Assembly: GCF_030068605.1 (NCBI RefSeq)
Contig: NZ_JASJOU010000001.1
Span: 310,001-374,000 of the forward strand
Direction of reading: 5' to 3'
Source of the DNA: Xanthocytophaga agilis
GTDB lineage: Bacteria; Bacteroidota; Bacteroidia; Cytophagales; 172606-1
DNA: 64,000 bases
Positions 53,094 through 61,814 of this stretch are shown piece after piece (position 1 is the stretch's first letter; each line of letters starts with the position of its first letter). A model generated the notes under the pieces. The model saw only the letters and a list, made by a program, of their open reading frames with translations, was not told the DNA's origin and did no database searches. A program made the position numbers and the translations under genes.

Positions 53094-54212
53094 TTAATAG
53101 TAGCGGCCAATGAGATGATTATCAACAATGAGTCGTTTCAATTCCTGAGGATTGATTGGACCTTGTTTGGCATAGACAATTTTACCACCTGGCTCAACCA
53201 GTAATGTATAAGGTAAAGCTCCCTGCCACTTTGGATCAATGATATCAATCATCTTATATACATCTCCGGACTCAAAGATATAGTTAGTATTGGAAGCTTG
53301 TGTCTTTTTCAGGAAAGCCAGTGCTTTTTCTTTCTTATCTGGTTTATCCGCACTAATGGAAACAAACTCAAAATCCCGTCCCCGATACATACGATTTATC
53401 GAAATGAAGTCAGGGAACTCAGTAACACAGGGACCACACCAGGTAGCCCATACATTGATAAGACGTAACTTGTCAGAATCGTTCTTTACTAAAGCTTTTA
53501 AACCATCTTCTGTAATGGTTGCCAGTTTTACTTCTTCTTTGGCCCAGTCTTCAAATCCTTTGGTTACACCATCCCGTTTGTCCATCCATTTGACAGAACA
53601 ACCAAATGTTTTGGTTTTTGCTACAGGTACGGGTTTCCCTGCCAGCATGGCTTCCAATGCATTCCGGGCGTCATCATTTTTGGGGGTACTCCCAGGTTTT
53701 TCGGAGTCATCTATGCGACCAGTATACTGCAGCTTGCGGGCTTTGTCAAAGATAAACACATGAGGTGTCGCTACTGCTCCATATGCCAGTGAGGTTTTCT
53801 GTGTATCACCATCGTAGAGATAGGGGAAGTTATAGCCTTTTTCTTTGGCACGTATTTTCATTTCTTCAAACGTATCACTCATGTCTGTATAGCCTAGCTC
53901 ATCCAATCGGACGGATTTAGGATCATTTGGCGAAATAGCTATCAGTGCTACTCCTTTGCTTTTGTAATCAGCAGCCAGTTTTTTCACCCGGTCTTCATAT
54001 GCTTGTGCAGTTGGACAATGATTACAGGTAAATACAACCACCAGAATAGGGGCATTAGCAAAGCTCTTAAGTGTATACGTTTTTCCATCTGTACCTGGCA
54101 GACTAAAATCTGGGGCTGATGCACCAATTTCCAGTGTATGCGGATCTGTAGCCAGTAAGGTGCCAGGTAGTAGTAATAATGCCAGAAGAAAGGTATAAAG
54201 TGACTTTTTCAT
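53094..54212 (-). CDS. Two-domain fusion: redoxin plus TlpA-like oxidoreductase
   Basis: An exported 372-residue thiol-redox protein. After a signal peptide (about 22, TLLATDP), an AhpC/TSA-like domain has FTCNHCPTAQAYEDRV (about 61-76) and TPHVFIF. A linker (WMDKRDGVTKGFEDW) leads to a second thioredoxin fold with WATWCGPCVTEFP (about 255-267) and LPYTLLV. Both CxxC motifs are intact. The two halves match two adjacent single-domain genes at 39353 and 39998, but in the opposite order. Likely electron relay in the periplasm. Confidence 0.88.
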   Translation of the reverse strand: MKKSLYTFLLALLLLPGTLLATDPHTLEIGASAPDFSLPGTDGKTYTLKSFANAPILVVVFTCNHCPTAQAYEDRVKKLAADYKSKGVALIAISPNDPKSVRLDELGYTDMSDTFEEMKIRAKEKGYNFPYLYDGDTQKTSLAYGAVATPHVFIFDKARKLQYTGRIDDSEKPGSTPKNDDARNALEAMLAGKPVPVAKTKTFGCSVKWMDKRDGVTKGFEDWAKEEVKLATITEDGLKALVKNDSDKLRLINVWATWCGPCVTEFPDFISINRMYRGRDFEFVSISADKPDKKEKALAFLKKTQASNTNYIFESGDVYKMIDIIDPKWQGALPYTLLVEPGGKIVYAKQGPINPQELKRLIVDNHLIGRYY

Positions 54213-54361
54213 ATGATATCAGGTTGAGTTAGGGCTGTTTAAAGTACAAAACTTACTCTAAAATATTATAAAAAAGCTAGAGTTATAAGTTTTTTCCGGA
54301 AAAATGATAGCAGTTATTATTTTTGTGTCTGCTAGTTTTACAAACAGTTATTCTTTTGACC

Positions 54362-54700
54362 ATGTCGAACAAACACAAAGGACGCGAAGGCGTTGTATAT
54401 TCAACCAATGAGGATTTTGAATATACGTACAATCAGGATGAAGAAGCAGAAACTCTGGCTCCGGCTCAACAGAATTTAAAAGTATTGCTAGATAAAAAGG
54501 GACGTGCCGGGAAGCAGGTAACACTGGTTACAGGCTTTGTCGGAAAAGCGGATGATCTGGAGGTGTTAGCTAAGAAGCTAAAAACCAAATGTGGAGTAGG
54601 AGGATCTGTGAAAGATGGTGAGATCATGATTCAGGGAGACTTCAGAGATAAGATTGTGCAGGAATTACAGAAAGAAGGATATAAGGCAAAAAAACAATAA
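54362..54700 (+). CDS. yciH: SUI1/YciH-type translation factor
   Basis: A 112-residue eIF1-like protein. The conserved core [43 protein letters not shown] contains the TLVxGF and CGxGGS motifs. Start [15 protein letters not shown] at 54362; an ATG at 54323 adds 13 hydrophobic residues not seen in the family. A -7 element TATTTTTG lies at 54318-54325. Its bacterial role is in start-codon fidelity by analogy. It ends 18 bp before hemJ. Confidence 0.93.
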   Translation: MSNKHKGREGVVYSTNEDFEYTYNQDEEAETLAPAQQNLKVLLDKKGRAGKQVTLVTGFVGKADDLEVLAKKLKTKCGVGGSVKDGEIMIQGDFRDKIVQELQKEGYKAKKQ

Positions 54701-54718
54701 GGCACCTGTACCAAACGC

Positions 54719-55264
54719 ATGCAATACGAACACCTCAAGGCTATTCATATTATTTTTGTGGTCAGCTGGTTTGCTGGCTTGTTTTATTTGCCTCGTCTTT
54801 TTGTATATCATACCGAGGCTAATCAGAAACCAGATCTGGAACGAGATATCATTCAGGCTCAGTTTCAGAAAATGGAACGGGTACTGTTTAATGCGATTAT
54901 GGTACCTGCTATGTGGCTTACTGTATTATCGGGAGCAGGGTTAGTTTATTGGACCTGGTGGGATAGCTTTGCTGCACATGGCTGGTTGCATCTAAAACTG
55001 GCCTTTGTGGTAGGATTACTCGTTTATCATTTCTTTTGCCGCAAGCTGATCTACGAATTGCGTTCAGGCAAATTCCGGTTCTCCTCCCTACAACTACGAC
55101 TTTACAATGAAGTTGCAACTATTTTTCTGTTTGCTATTGTATTTCTCGTTGTTTTGAAAAATACACTGGATTGGGTATGGGGAGTAGTAGGGCTTATTGC
55201 CTTTGCTGTATTGATTATGATGGCAGTACGAATTGTAAAAACAATCCGCGAAAAGAAGCAGTAA
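54719..55264 (+). CDS. hemJ: HemJ-type protoporphyrinogen oxidase / CopD-like
   Basis: A 181-residue four-helix integral membrane protein. HIIFVVSWFAGLFYLPRLFVYHTEA contains the conserved His/Arg/His of HemJ, and WLHLKLAFVVGLLVYH holds the conserved Lys and His. It oxidises protoporphyrinogen IX for heme synthesis. Length and motifs fit HemJ, though the broader CopD name is often used. Convergent with the cupin gene by 15 bp. Confidence 0.85.
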   Translation: MQYEHLKAIHIIFVVSWFAGLFYLPRLFVYHTEANQKPDLERDIIQAQFQKMERVLFNAIMVPAMWLTVLSGAGLVYWTWWDSFAAHGWLHLKLAFVVGLLVYHFFCRKLIYELRSGKFRFSSLQLRLYNEVATIFLFAIVFLVVLKNTLDWVWGVVGLIAFAVLIMMAVRIVKTIREKKQ

Positions 55265-55279
55265 TACTACTTCTTTTCA

Positions 55280-55606
55280 CTACAACTTCTTAAAATCTTC
55301 CCGAACAGGATTGAACACATCAATCACATAACAAGGTGTAAGTGCTTTGCCAGAATGAACTACATTACTTGGTATAACCCCTACCTGACCTTCTTTTAAT
55401 ACCTGAGTTTTATCTCCTACAGTCATTTCCAGTTCACCAGATATTACTGTAGTAATCTGTTCCTGTGGATGGGAGTGAGGTGGCAGATGTTTGCCTTCTT
55501 CAATGCGAACGTAGGCAATGGTTATTTGGTCAGTGTGAATAAATTTAGCAAAGAAGCCATCAAAGATTGTTTTTTCAGATTGTGCGGAAAGGTCAATAAA
55601 GGACAT
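55280..55606 (-). CDS. Small cupin-domain protein
   Basis: A 108-residue cupin_2 barrel. Metal-binding motifs are visible: EGKHLPPHSHPQEQITTVISGELEMTVGD (His-His-Gln-Glu) and GVIPSNVVHSGKALTPCYVIDVF (second His). Substrate unknown; often in sugar or mannose metabolism, oxalate or quercetinase-like contexts. A single gene. Confidence 0.85.
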   Translation of the reverse strand: MSFIDLSAQSEKTIFDGFFAKFIHTDQITIAYVRIEEGKHLPPHSHPQEQITTVISGELEMTVGDKTQVLKEGQVGVIPSNVVHSGKALTPCYVIDVFNPVREDFKKL

Positions 55607-55733
55607 AAAGCAATAAGTTAAAATAGTTTGTGATAGTTTTACAATGAAAATACCAACTGTAAAGTGGACCCCTAAAAAAAGAACTTACCATAAGCCGAAA
55701 CTTACAATAAGTTCATAGAGTTAATGAAATGAT

Positions 55734-56414
55734 TTATATTTCAATGCTTTCGCCAATTCCAGGCAGATGTAATTTTATGTTTGCTGAGGTGAATTGTTCT
55801 TTTGCATTAGCTGCATCAAGTTTGATAAAACCCCAGGTATCGTAGTGAACACCCACCACAGTAGTTGTCTCTACAAATTGAGCTGCTTGTATAGCATCTT
55901 CTATACCCATTGTCAGCACATCTCCGATGGGAAGGACAGCAAAATCCAGTTTTGCCCATTTAGCTACTAATGTCATATCTAGTGTAAGACCTGTATCACC
56001 ACTATAGTAGAAGTTACCATCAGAAGTTTTTAGGGCAAATCCGCTGGCTACACCAGCATAGTTACCATCCTGAAAACTGCTGGAATGTTGTGCTCCAAAC
56101 GCTTTTACGGTTCCAAAGTCGAAACTTACTTTCCCTCCTGGATTCAGGGGATGTACATTCTTTACACCTTGCTGACCAAAATAGGTGTAGAGTTCCCAGC
56201 TACCTACTATCGTTGCACCTGTACGATTGGCAATACTGACAGCATCCAGCATATGATCAAAGTGTCCATGGGATACAAATATATAATCAGCCTGTATCTG
56301 GTCCACCTGAATGTTTTTGGCCAGTTCATTGCCTGAAATGAAGGGATCAAATAAAATGTGTTTGCCACCTGCTACTACCGAGAAACAGGAATGACCATAA
56401 TAGGTAAGTTTCAT
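55734..56414 (-). CDS. UPF0173 metal-dependent hydrolase
   Basis: A 226-residue metallo-beta-lactamase-fold protein of the UPF0173 family. Metal ligands: YYGHSCFSV at the start, FVSHGHFDHMLDAVSI (HxHxDH), AQHSSSF, YYSGDTGLTLDMTLVAKW (Asp), and VGVHYDTWGFIKLDA (His). Family members act on phosphodiester or lactone substrates; the target here is unknown. Confidence 0.93.
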   Translation of the reverse strand: MKLTYYGHSCFSVVAGGKHILFDPFISGNELAKNIQVDQIQADYIFVSHGHFDHMLDAVSIANRTGATIVGSWELYTYFGQQGVKNVHPLNPGGKVSFDFGTVKAFGAQHSSSFQDGNYAGVASGFALKTSDGNFYYSGDTGLTLDMTLVAKWAKLDFAVLPIGDVLTMGIEDAIQAAQFVETTTVVGVHYDTWGFIKLDAANAKEQFTSANIKLHLPGIGESIEI

Positions 56415-56557
56415 TTTAACAATTAGTTTGTTTTCTGGTTTCTAAAAAAGATTGTTCTTCTGCTTCAAAGAAAGAAAACTTTTTCTGGCTTACCATATTT
56501 GTGTTTTGTTTTTCTCTTACCTATTTCTATTTTCCCTGAATGTCAAGACCAAATACA

Positions 56558-57661
56558 TCAGTTGATTTTTTTCAGTGAGGTTGGTTTCTGATTTGTTTCC
56601 TCATATACAACAGACATTTTTCCTGTTTCTTCTTTGAATGTGAATGTACCTTTCTGATTTTCATACATAAAAAATCCATTTTTGGTATAGGGAACAAGTT
56701 GTGTTGGGCTCTGACCTGATTTAAAATACAGCTTCTCATTTTGAACGAATACAGTATACTTTTCATTCGGTTCGCTTTCGAGGATATACGTTCCTGCATA
56801 TTTTTGCAGTGTTTTGGCCGGTACTGCTATAGGTTTATATTTCTTACAATAAGCAAAGGCAATAGCATTTTGCATAACCTGAGCCAAGGCTGCACCATGC
56901 CCGGCATTGGGTGTAATGGCAGTTTCCAGGTCCAGTTGTTTACAGTTTTGTTTCAACAGGTATGCTTTGAATTTTTCGATATTAGCAGTAGTTTCATGTT
57001 CATAGGAACCAACTCCTACAAATACTTTACTTTTCAGGTCTGTATGACTGGCAAAGTATTTCTGAGCTGGTGCAAGTAATTCATTTCCGTTATTACCAGG
57101 TGCACCTATAAAGATCATATTAAACAATTCCGGATAGGTGAAAAGTACATAGGTAGTAAACATGCCTCCCAGCGAATAGCCATACAAAGCTTTGTTATCT
57201 GTTATACGATAGGTACTCTTTACAAAAGGCATTACTTCATCTGTAATAAATTTCAGAAATGCAGGTCCACCTGTAGAAGGGTTTAAGTCGCGAGACCGTT
57301 TGTTTGGACGATTACCATACCCAATTCCCACAATAAGAGGTTCTGTTGTGGTATAATCTTGCCGCAACATATTAAAGCAATTCATTGCAACGGTCATATT
57401 CCAATCCCCATCTGTCATATACAGGACTGGATAACTGATCTTAGAGGTATCATATCCTGGTGGAAAATGTATATAGATTGTAAAATCATCATTCACTTGT
57501 TTGGAATGATAATCCCAGTTGACAATTTCCTTTTCAATAAAGGGAGACGGTTTTTCGCTTACTAGTTGTGCAAATGCTGGTTGAGAAAGCAGTAGATACA
57601 CTACTAGTATACCCATGAAAAAACTGAGTGAATATTTTGGTTGTTTTCTGGAGTGGTTCAT
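56558..57661 (-). CDS. Exported alpha/beta-hydrolase, IroE/Fes-like esterase
   Basis: A 367-residue exported esterase. Signal peptide ends near FAQ (about 31). The alpha/beta-hydrolase has GYDTSKISYPVLYMTDGDWN, nucleophile Ser in ALYGYSLGGMFTTYVLF (GYSLG), and His in PNAGHGAALAQVM. A C-terminal region of about 90 residues (LQKYAGTYILESEPNEKYTVFVQNEKLYF) resembles a beta-lactamase-like DUF3471-type tail. May cleave siderophore or feruloyl esters; the latter would suit a pectin degrader, but this is only context. Confidence 0.82.
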   Translation of the reverse strand: MNHSRKQPKYSLSFFMGILVVYLLLSQPAFAQLVSEKPSPFIEKEIVNWDYHSKQVNDDFTIYIHFPPGYDTSKISYPVLYMTDGDWNMTVAMNCFNMLRQDYTTTEPLIVGIGYGNRPNKRSRDLNPSTGGPAFLKFITDEVMPFVKSTYRITDNKALYGYSLGGMFTTYVLFTYPELFNMIFIGAPGNNGNELLAPAQKYFASHTDLKSKVFVGVGSYEHETTANIEKFKAYLLKQNCKQLDLETAITPNAGHGAALAQVMQNAIAFAYCKKYKPIAVPAKTLQKYAGTYILESEPNEKYTVFVQNEKLYFKSGQSPTQLVPYTKNGFFMYENQKGTFTFKEETGKMSVVYEETNQKPTSLKKIN

Positions 57662-57866
57662 AAAATCTGGTAAAATGAAATGGTTGGATGAAGAAAGGTA
57701 AGCAAAAAATAATCTATCTGGTTTACAGGATGTGATACCTGGTTACAAGAGTGTATGAATGTACTACTATCTGTTGGTACAAGTTTTGTATCTGTATTAC
57801 TTTGAGTATAAGAGAGTAAAAGAGATTCTTTATAGCTTTTCGGTAACTAATTAACAAGAAATCAGA

Positions 57867-58358
57867 ATGACTATGAAAACGACATATGTACAACCAGGAA
57901 AAGTAGTAAGGCACGTTCCGGAGCTTCAGTGGATTGAAACGACTGCTCACATCATGGATAATGCTTTCCGTATTCCGGGTACTACTATTCGCTTTGGCCT
58001 TGATCCTATTATCGGTCTTATTCCTGGGATAGGGGAGTTGATCACCTTTGGTATTTCCGGAATGATGGTATTGATGATGGCACGTCATGGGGTGAGCCGG
58101 AAAGTGGTACTGATGATGGCAGGAAATGTAATGCTGGATTCTATCTTGGGTAGTATTCCATTACTGGGTGACTTGTTTGATATTGGTTTTAAATCCAATC
58201 AACGTAACCTGAATTTGCTTAGAAAGCATTACCAAGAAGGAAAGTATCAGGGTAACGGTACGGGTATAATCATTATTGTCGCATGTATATTGCTAGCCTT
58301 TCTGTCATTTTTGATCTGGGCATTATGGAATCTGGGTGAATATATTTTCGGTCACTAA
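57867..58358 (+). CDS. DUF4112 membrane protein
   Basis: A 163-residue membrane protein with DUF4112 character: LDNAFRIPGTTIRFGLDPIIGLIPGIGELITF-type block (about 30-62), GNVMLDSILGSIPLLGDLFDIGFKSNQRNLNLL and a C-terminal hydrophobic segment (about 135-155). Function unknown. Start could also be the ATG two codons later. Alone, with a repeat-filled gap after it. Confidence 0.88.
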   Translation: MTMKTTYVQPGKVVRHVPELQWIETTAHIMDNAFRIPGTTIRFGLDPIIGLIPGIGELITFGISGMMVLMMARHGVSRKVVLMMAGNVMLDSILGSIPLLGDLFDIGFKSNQRNLNLLRKHYQEGKYQGNGTGIIIIVACILLAFLSFLIWALWNLGEYIFGH

Positions 58359-58466
58359 TGATTGTAGGCTATCTGCGTTTTAAAACAGGCAAGTTTGCCA
58401 GTGAACGGAATTTTGTTCGTAAATGAAAAATAGCAATGGCGTTCCGTAATCTACTTTCAAATCATT

Positions 58467-58606
58467 TTTGACTGGAGTTCGAATCGATTTTGTGTTTGAC
58501 CGGAATACCGATCACTTTCCAGAAATATTCGAATAATGGTCAATTTTGCGTTTGACCTGAATTTAGTTCAAACTTTTGTTTGACTGGAGTTCCGATTATT
58601 ATTTTA
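58467..58606. repeat. Degenerate 28-bp tandem repeat array, copy 3 (five units)
   Basis: TTTGAC occurs at 58467, 58495, 58551 and 58579, i.e. at multiples of 28 bp; the 58523 unit is diverged. Unit consensus is about TTTGACCGGAATTCCGATCA followed by an A/T-rich 8 bases. Three units start TTTGAC(T/C)GGA. The period is not divisible by three. Confidence 0.75.
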
Positions 58607-58608
58607 GT

Positions 58609-58661
58609 TGCGCATACTTCACGTCAGGAATAAAAATGACGTTAAGTATGCGCATTGCTTT
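58609..58661 (+). terminator. 18-bp-stem terminator with TGCGCATA ends
   Basis: TGCGCATACTTCACGTCA (58609-58626) pairs at 17 of 18 positions with 58637-58654; a 10-nt loop and a T-rich tail (TTGCTTTTTT) follow. It directly abuts the 28-bp array, so it may terminate the DUF4112 transcript. Confidence 0.75.
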
Positions 58662-58799
58662 TTTAAGACATAAACCTCTCGAAAACCTTTTTATATAATT
58701 CCACATTAGAATAGGGAAGTGGCATTTATTTTTATGTAATCATACTGCTTCTTTCGTACCAGAAGTAACGTATATTCGTTTTTTAGTATAAACTGTAGA

Positions 58800-59534
58800 A
58801 TGTATTTTAGTTGTATGATTCCTGTTGGACTTTGTTTAGGAGTATTGATGTCTATTGCTGTTGTAACAGAATGTCTGGAACATTCCACTGAAGCCTGTTC
58901 CGGATACATAGCTAATGTGGTAAAACCACTACCTATTTCTGATACAGAATCAGGTTGGAACCTGGAAAAAGATGCTAATCAGGTACAGATCTATGTGAAA
59001 GCTGCTTCAGGAGGTTCGTATAGACAGGTTAAGGCTGTTACAACTATCTCTACTACACTCAGTGGTATGGTGGCGCTGATCAAAGATGCTTCTGCTTCTC
59101 CTCGCTGGATGGATCGTGTGGTTAAATATGAAACGCTACAAAACATAAATGATAAGGATTGGTATACTTATGCCGAAATAGGCATTCCCTGGCCTTTTAA
59201 GAATGCGGATGTAATTACACACAATGTACTGACGCAGAGTACAGATGGAAAGGTGACTATAGACATTAAAAATGCCCCCTCCTATATAAAAAAATACAAA
59301 GACAAAGCACGTGTATTGCAGGCTGGAGGGAGCTGGGTGTTAACACCCGAAGAAAATGGTGTAAAGGTGGAGTATATTTTTCATGCAAAGCCAGAAGGTC
59401 TTTCCTTACCTGCCTGGTTGGTCAATTCCATCACTGTACAGAGCTTTCATCGGTCTATAGAACGTATGCGACACCTGGCTGAAATGCAGAAGTATAAAAC
59501 AGCTAAACTGGAGTATATCAAACAACCTGTATAG
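58800..59534 (+). CDS. START/SRPBCC-domain exported protein
   Basis: A 244-residue protein with an N-terminal hydrophobic segment (MIPVGLCLGVLMSIAVV) and a START-like lipid-binding domain: WNLEKDANQVQIYVKAASGGSYRQVKAVTTI, ISTTLSGMVALIKDASASPRWMDRVVKYETL, WYTYAEIGIPWPFKNADVITHNVL and a C-terminal helix (LPAWLVNSITVQSFHRSIERM). Binds a hydrophobic ligand by family knowledge. Two bases separate its stop from the convergent gene. Confidence 0.85.
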   Translation: MYFSCMIPVGLCLGVLMSIAVVTECLEHSTEACSGYIANVVKPLPISDTESGWNLEKDANQVQIYVKAASGGSYRQVKAVTTISTTLSGMVALIKDASASPRWMDRVVKYETLQNINDKDWYTYAEIGIPWPFKNADVITHNVLTQSTDGKVTIDIKNAPSYIKKYKDKARVLQAGGSWVLTPEENGVKVEYIFHAKPEGLSLPAWLVNSITVQSFHRSIERMRHLAEMQKYKTAKLEYIKQPV

Positions 59535-59536
59535 GT

Positions 59537-60961
59537 CTATTGTACCGTAGTTTTAATGGTTGTGTAGGGTTTAAGTGTAATTCCTTTTCGACTTTTCAAG
59601 GGTGTCCGAACTTTCCATGCATAGTTTAGAATAAGCCGATTCTGATAACCTTTTACTAGTGGCAGAGTAAAATGTAGTTCAGTGTTCTGGGCTTTCCAAC
59701 GTAGTGAATTTTTCTGCTGTGTTATTTCGAACTTCTGTTGCCGCGACTTACCATCTTGTTCAATGACTCTGATAATATCAAATGAAACCAGATTTTGCAT
59801 AGATTCGGAAAATTGTATCTTGTAAGCTACTAAAGTATCTGAGATAGTTTGATTATCGAGATTGCAGTATGTTATGAGGGGTTTATTTATCGTACGCTGG
59901 AGTTTACCAAGACGTTTGAGTAATGCTGGATACAGATCTTTGATCCTTTGGCCAGATTTGCGATGTTCATACAGATTAATTAATTCCTGAGTAAACAAGG
60001 TGCTGGCATAAAATCCTCTTGTTTCATTCTGTAACGTCCAGTTGGTGCATACTTGTTTGGCTACTTCCGGGAAAAACTTCCGAATATAGATATCATATAC
60101 AGCCCATGTCATGTATTCATTAAACGTGGCCAGACTATCTGTTTCATATCCACTTCCTGCATCCCAGACAGCATTATTGAAATTTTCTTTGAGTAATTGA
60201 CGGTGATGATAGGTAACCGGATTTACAAATGCATGATCCAGTTCGGTAAACAACATATGAATTCCTGTAGCAATATCCTCTTTTGAGGCATTGTTTGCTG
60301 ATTTTCCATTCAGAATAAAAGCTGGTAAGGTAATAAAGTCTGTTTGTACTCCATTGACAACCCGATGGCAATTCATACGCCCCACCAATGGTGACATTAC
60401 AATGGCATAGTGTGCTGTGTTTTGTTCCTGACCAAATTCCTGTTCAAGGAAATGAAATATCTGTGTGTACTGTTGGGATTCCAGATATGTAGTAGCAAGT
60501 GTCTGATAATAGGGGAGATGTTTGGCATAGAACTCACGAAAATTCGTAACCTGGACAAAGTCGTTGATCAGATCCTTATTTTCCTCAAAAGCATTGTGTT
60601 CCTCAATGGTGCGAAAAACTACATTCCTGATCAGACGATTATTTTTATCTAGTGAAAATGCATAGGAGTCTGTCCGGAAACTTAGGTAGCTGTCCCATTT
60701 CTCGCGGGAATAGTTGGCTTTGACAAGTAAGGGATGACTGGCAAATGGTGCAAAATAGGCTCTGACTTCTTTGTAATAGTCTGAATGCTGTTCTACTTCC
60801 CAGGGATCTGTTTTGCCATATTCTGTCAGTGCCAGAATGATATTGGCTAGTTCGTAGGTTTCGGATAGCCTCACCAATTGATTATCTGTTGACTGGGCTT
60901 TGAGTACGATACTCTGTACGAAAAAAAAGAGCATAGGGATAGCTGCTGATAAAGTTTTCAT
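59537..60961 (-). CDS. DUF4932-like exported protein with altered zinc motif
   Basis: A 474-residue exported protein (signal to about 22, VLKAQ). It resembles DUF4932 proteins, which carry a HExxH-type motif before FVNP. Here the segment at about 240-250 reads MLFTELDHAFVNPVTYHH: the first His of HExxH is Thr, so peptidase activity may be lost. GRMNCHRVV and NEYMTWAVYDIYIRKFF are other notable stretches. The C-terminal 90 residues form a separate beta-like domain. The family call is from memory. Confidence 0.65.
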   Translation of the reverse strand: MKTLSAAIPMLFFFVQSIVLKAQSTDNQLVRLSETYELANIILALTEYGKTDPWEVEQHSDYYKEVRAYFAPFASHPLLVKANYSREKWDSYLSFRTDSYAFSLDKNNRLIRNVVFRTIEEHNAFEENKDLINDFVQVTNFREFYAKHLPYYQTLATTYLESQQYTQIFHFLEQEFGQEQNTAHYAIVMSPLVGRMNCHRVVNGVQTDFITLPAFILNGKSANNASKEDIATGIHMLFTELDHAFVNPVTYHHRQLLKENFNNAVWDAGSGYETDSLATFNEYMTWAVYDIYIRKFFPEVAKQVCTNWTLQNETRGFYASTLFTQELINLYEHRKSGQRIKDLYPALLKRLGKLQRTINKPLITYCNLDNQTISDTLVAYKIQFSESMQNLVSFDIIRVIEQDGKSRQQKFEITQQKNSLRWKAQNTELHFTLPLVKGYQNRLILNYAWKVRTPLKSRKGITLKPYTTIKTTVQ

Positions 60962-61065
60962 CAGAATTTTGGTTTAGTATGATGTATAATAGTGGCTAAT
61001 GCTTGCTTTGAGGATATGTAGTTCGCATTAGATTCGGAGATTTATTTAGTTAGATACTAGTATAG

Positions 61066-61812
61066 CTAGAACTGTAAGGCTTTTTTTACTTCTTCTTTTT
61101 TGCCTCGGGATACAGGGATCTCTTTGCCGTTTGTCAATAGCAGAAAATCACCATATTCTTTCTTCCAGCTTCGGATGTATTTTTTGTTGACCAGATGTGA
61201 CTGATGACAACGAATAAAGCCATACTCCTTTAGAATGTCTTCGTACTCATAAATGGGCTTACAAACCAATAATTCTTCCTCATCTGTCAGAGAAAAGGTG
61301 GTGTAGTTGTTTGACGATTCACAACAAATGATGTCACTCACCCTGACAAAGCGCGTCTCTTTGGTGGTTGCCAAGGCTATACGCTGATCTTCCTTAACTT
61401 GTTGGGTTTTGAGCAGGTGCATCAGATTCTCCAGCTGCTGATTATGAACTTTTAGCTGACGTTGTTTCATAGCCCGTTGTACCGCCGATTGGAGTAATGT
61501 AATATCCACAGGTTTAAGCAGGTAATCCACTGCTGCAAACCGGAAGGCTTGTATGGCATGCTGGTCATAGGCAGTAACAAAGATGACCTCAAAATCATAG
61601 TGAGACAAACTTTGTAACAGATCAAAACCTGTCTGACCTGGCATTTGTATATCCAGGAATAACAGGTCAGGTTGGTGTTCATACAAAAGTTTTTTACCAG
61701 TTTCTGCATCCAGTGCTGTAGCACTTACTTCCACCTGTGGACAGTATTGAGCAAGCAGTGCTTTCAGGTTATCAAGATTGTGTTGTTCGTCGTCTATAAG
61801 TACAGCTTTCAT
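61066..61812 (-). CDS. LytTR-family response regulator
   Basis: A 248-residue DNA-binding response regulator. The receiver domain (about 1-120) has MKAVLIDDEQ, phospho-acceptor D54 in LLFLDIQMPGQTGFD, VTAYDQHAI and Lys in YLLKPVD. The LytTR DNA-binding domain (about 148-248) includes RFVRVSDIICCESSNNYTTF and GFIRCHQSHLVNKKYI. I start at 61812 (MKAVLIDDE), two bases after the kinase stop, so the pair is co-translated. Confidence 0.94.
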   Translation of the reverse strand: MKAVLIDDEQHNLDNLKALLAQYCPQVEVSATALDAETGKKLLYEHQPDLLFLDIQMPGQTGFDLLQSLSHYDFEVIFVTAYDQHAIQAFRFAAVDYLLKPVDITLLQSAVQRAMKQRQLKVHNQQLENLMHLLKTQQVKEDQRIALATTKETRFVRVSDIICCESSNNYTTFSLTDEEELLVCKPIYEYEDILKEYGFIRCHQSHLVNKKYIRSWKKEYGDFLLLTNGKEIPVSRGKKEEVKKALQF

Positions 61813-61814
61813 AG

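Larger units (their letters stand above)
58359..58799. other. Intergenic region with 28-bp-period array
   Basis: A 441-bp gap between DUF4112 and START-domain genes. Bases 58467-58606 are a 28-bp array, and 58609-58661 an 18-bp-stem terminator. The rest is AT-rich and presumably holds the next promoter. Confidence 0.65.
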
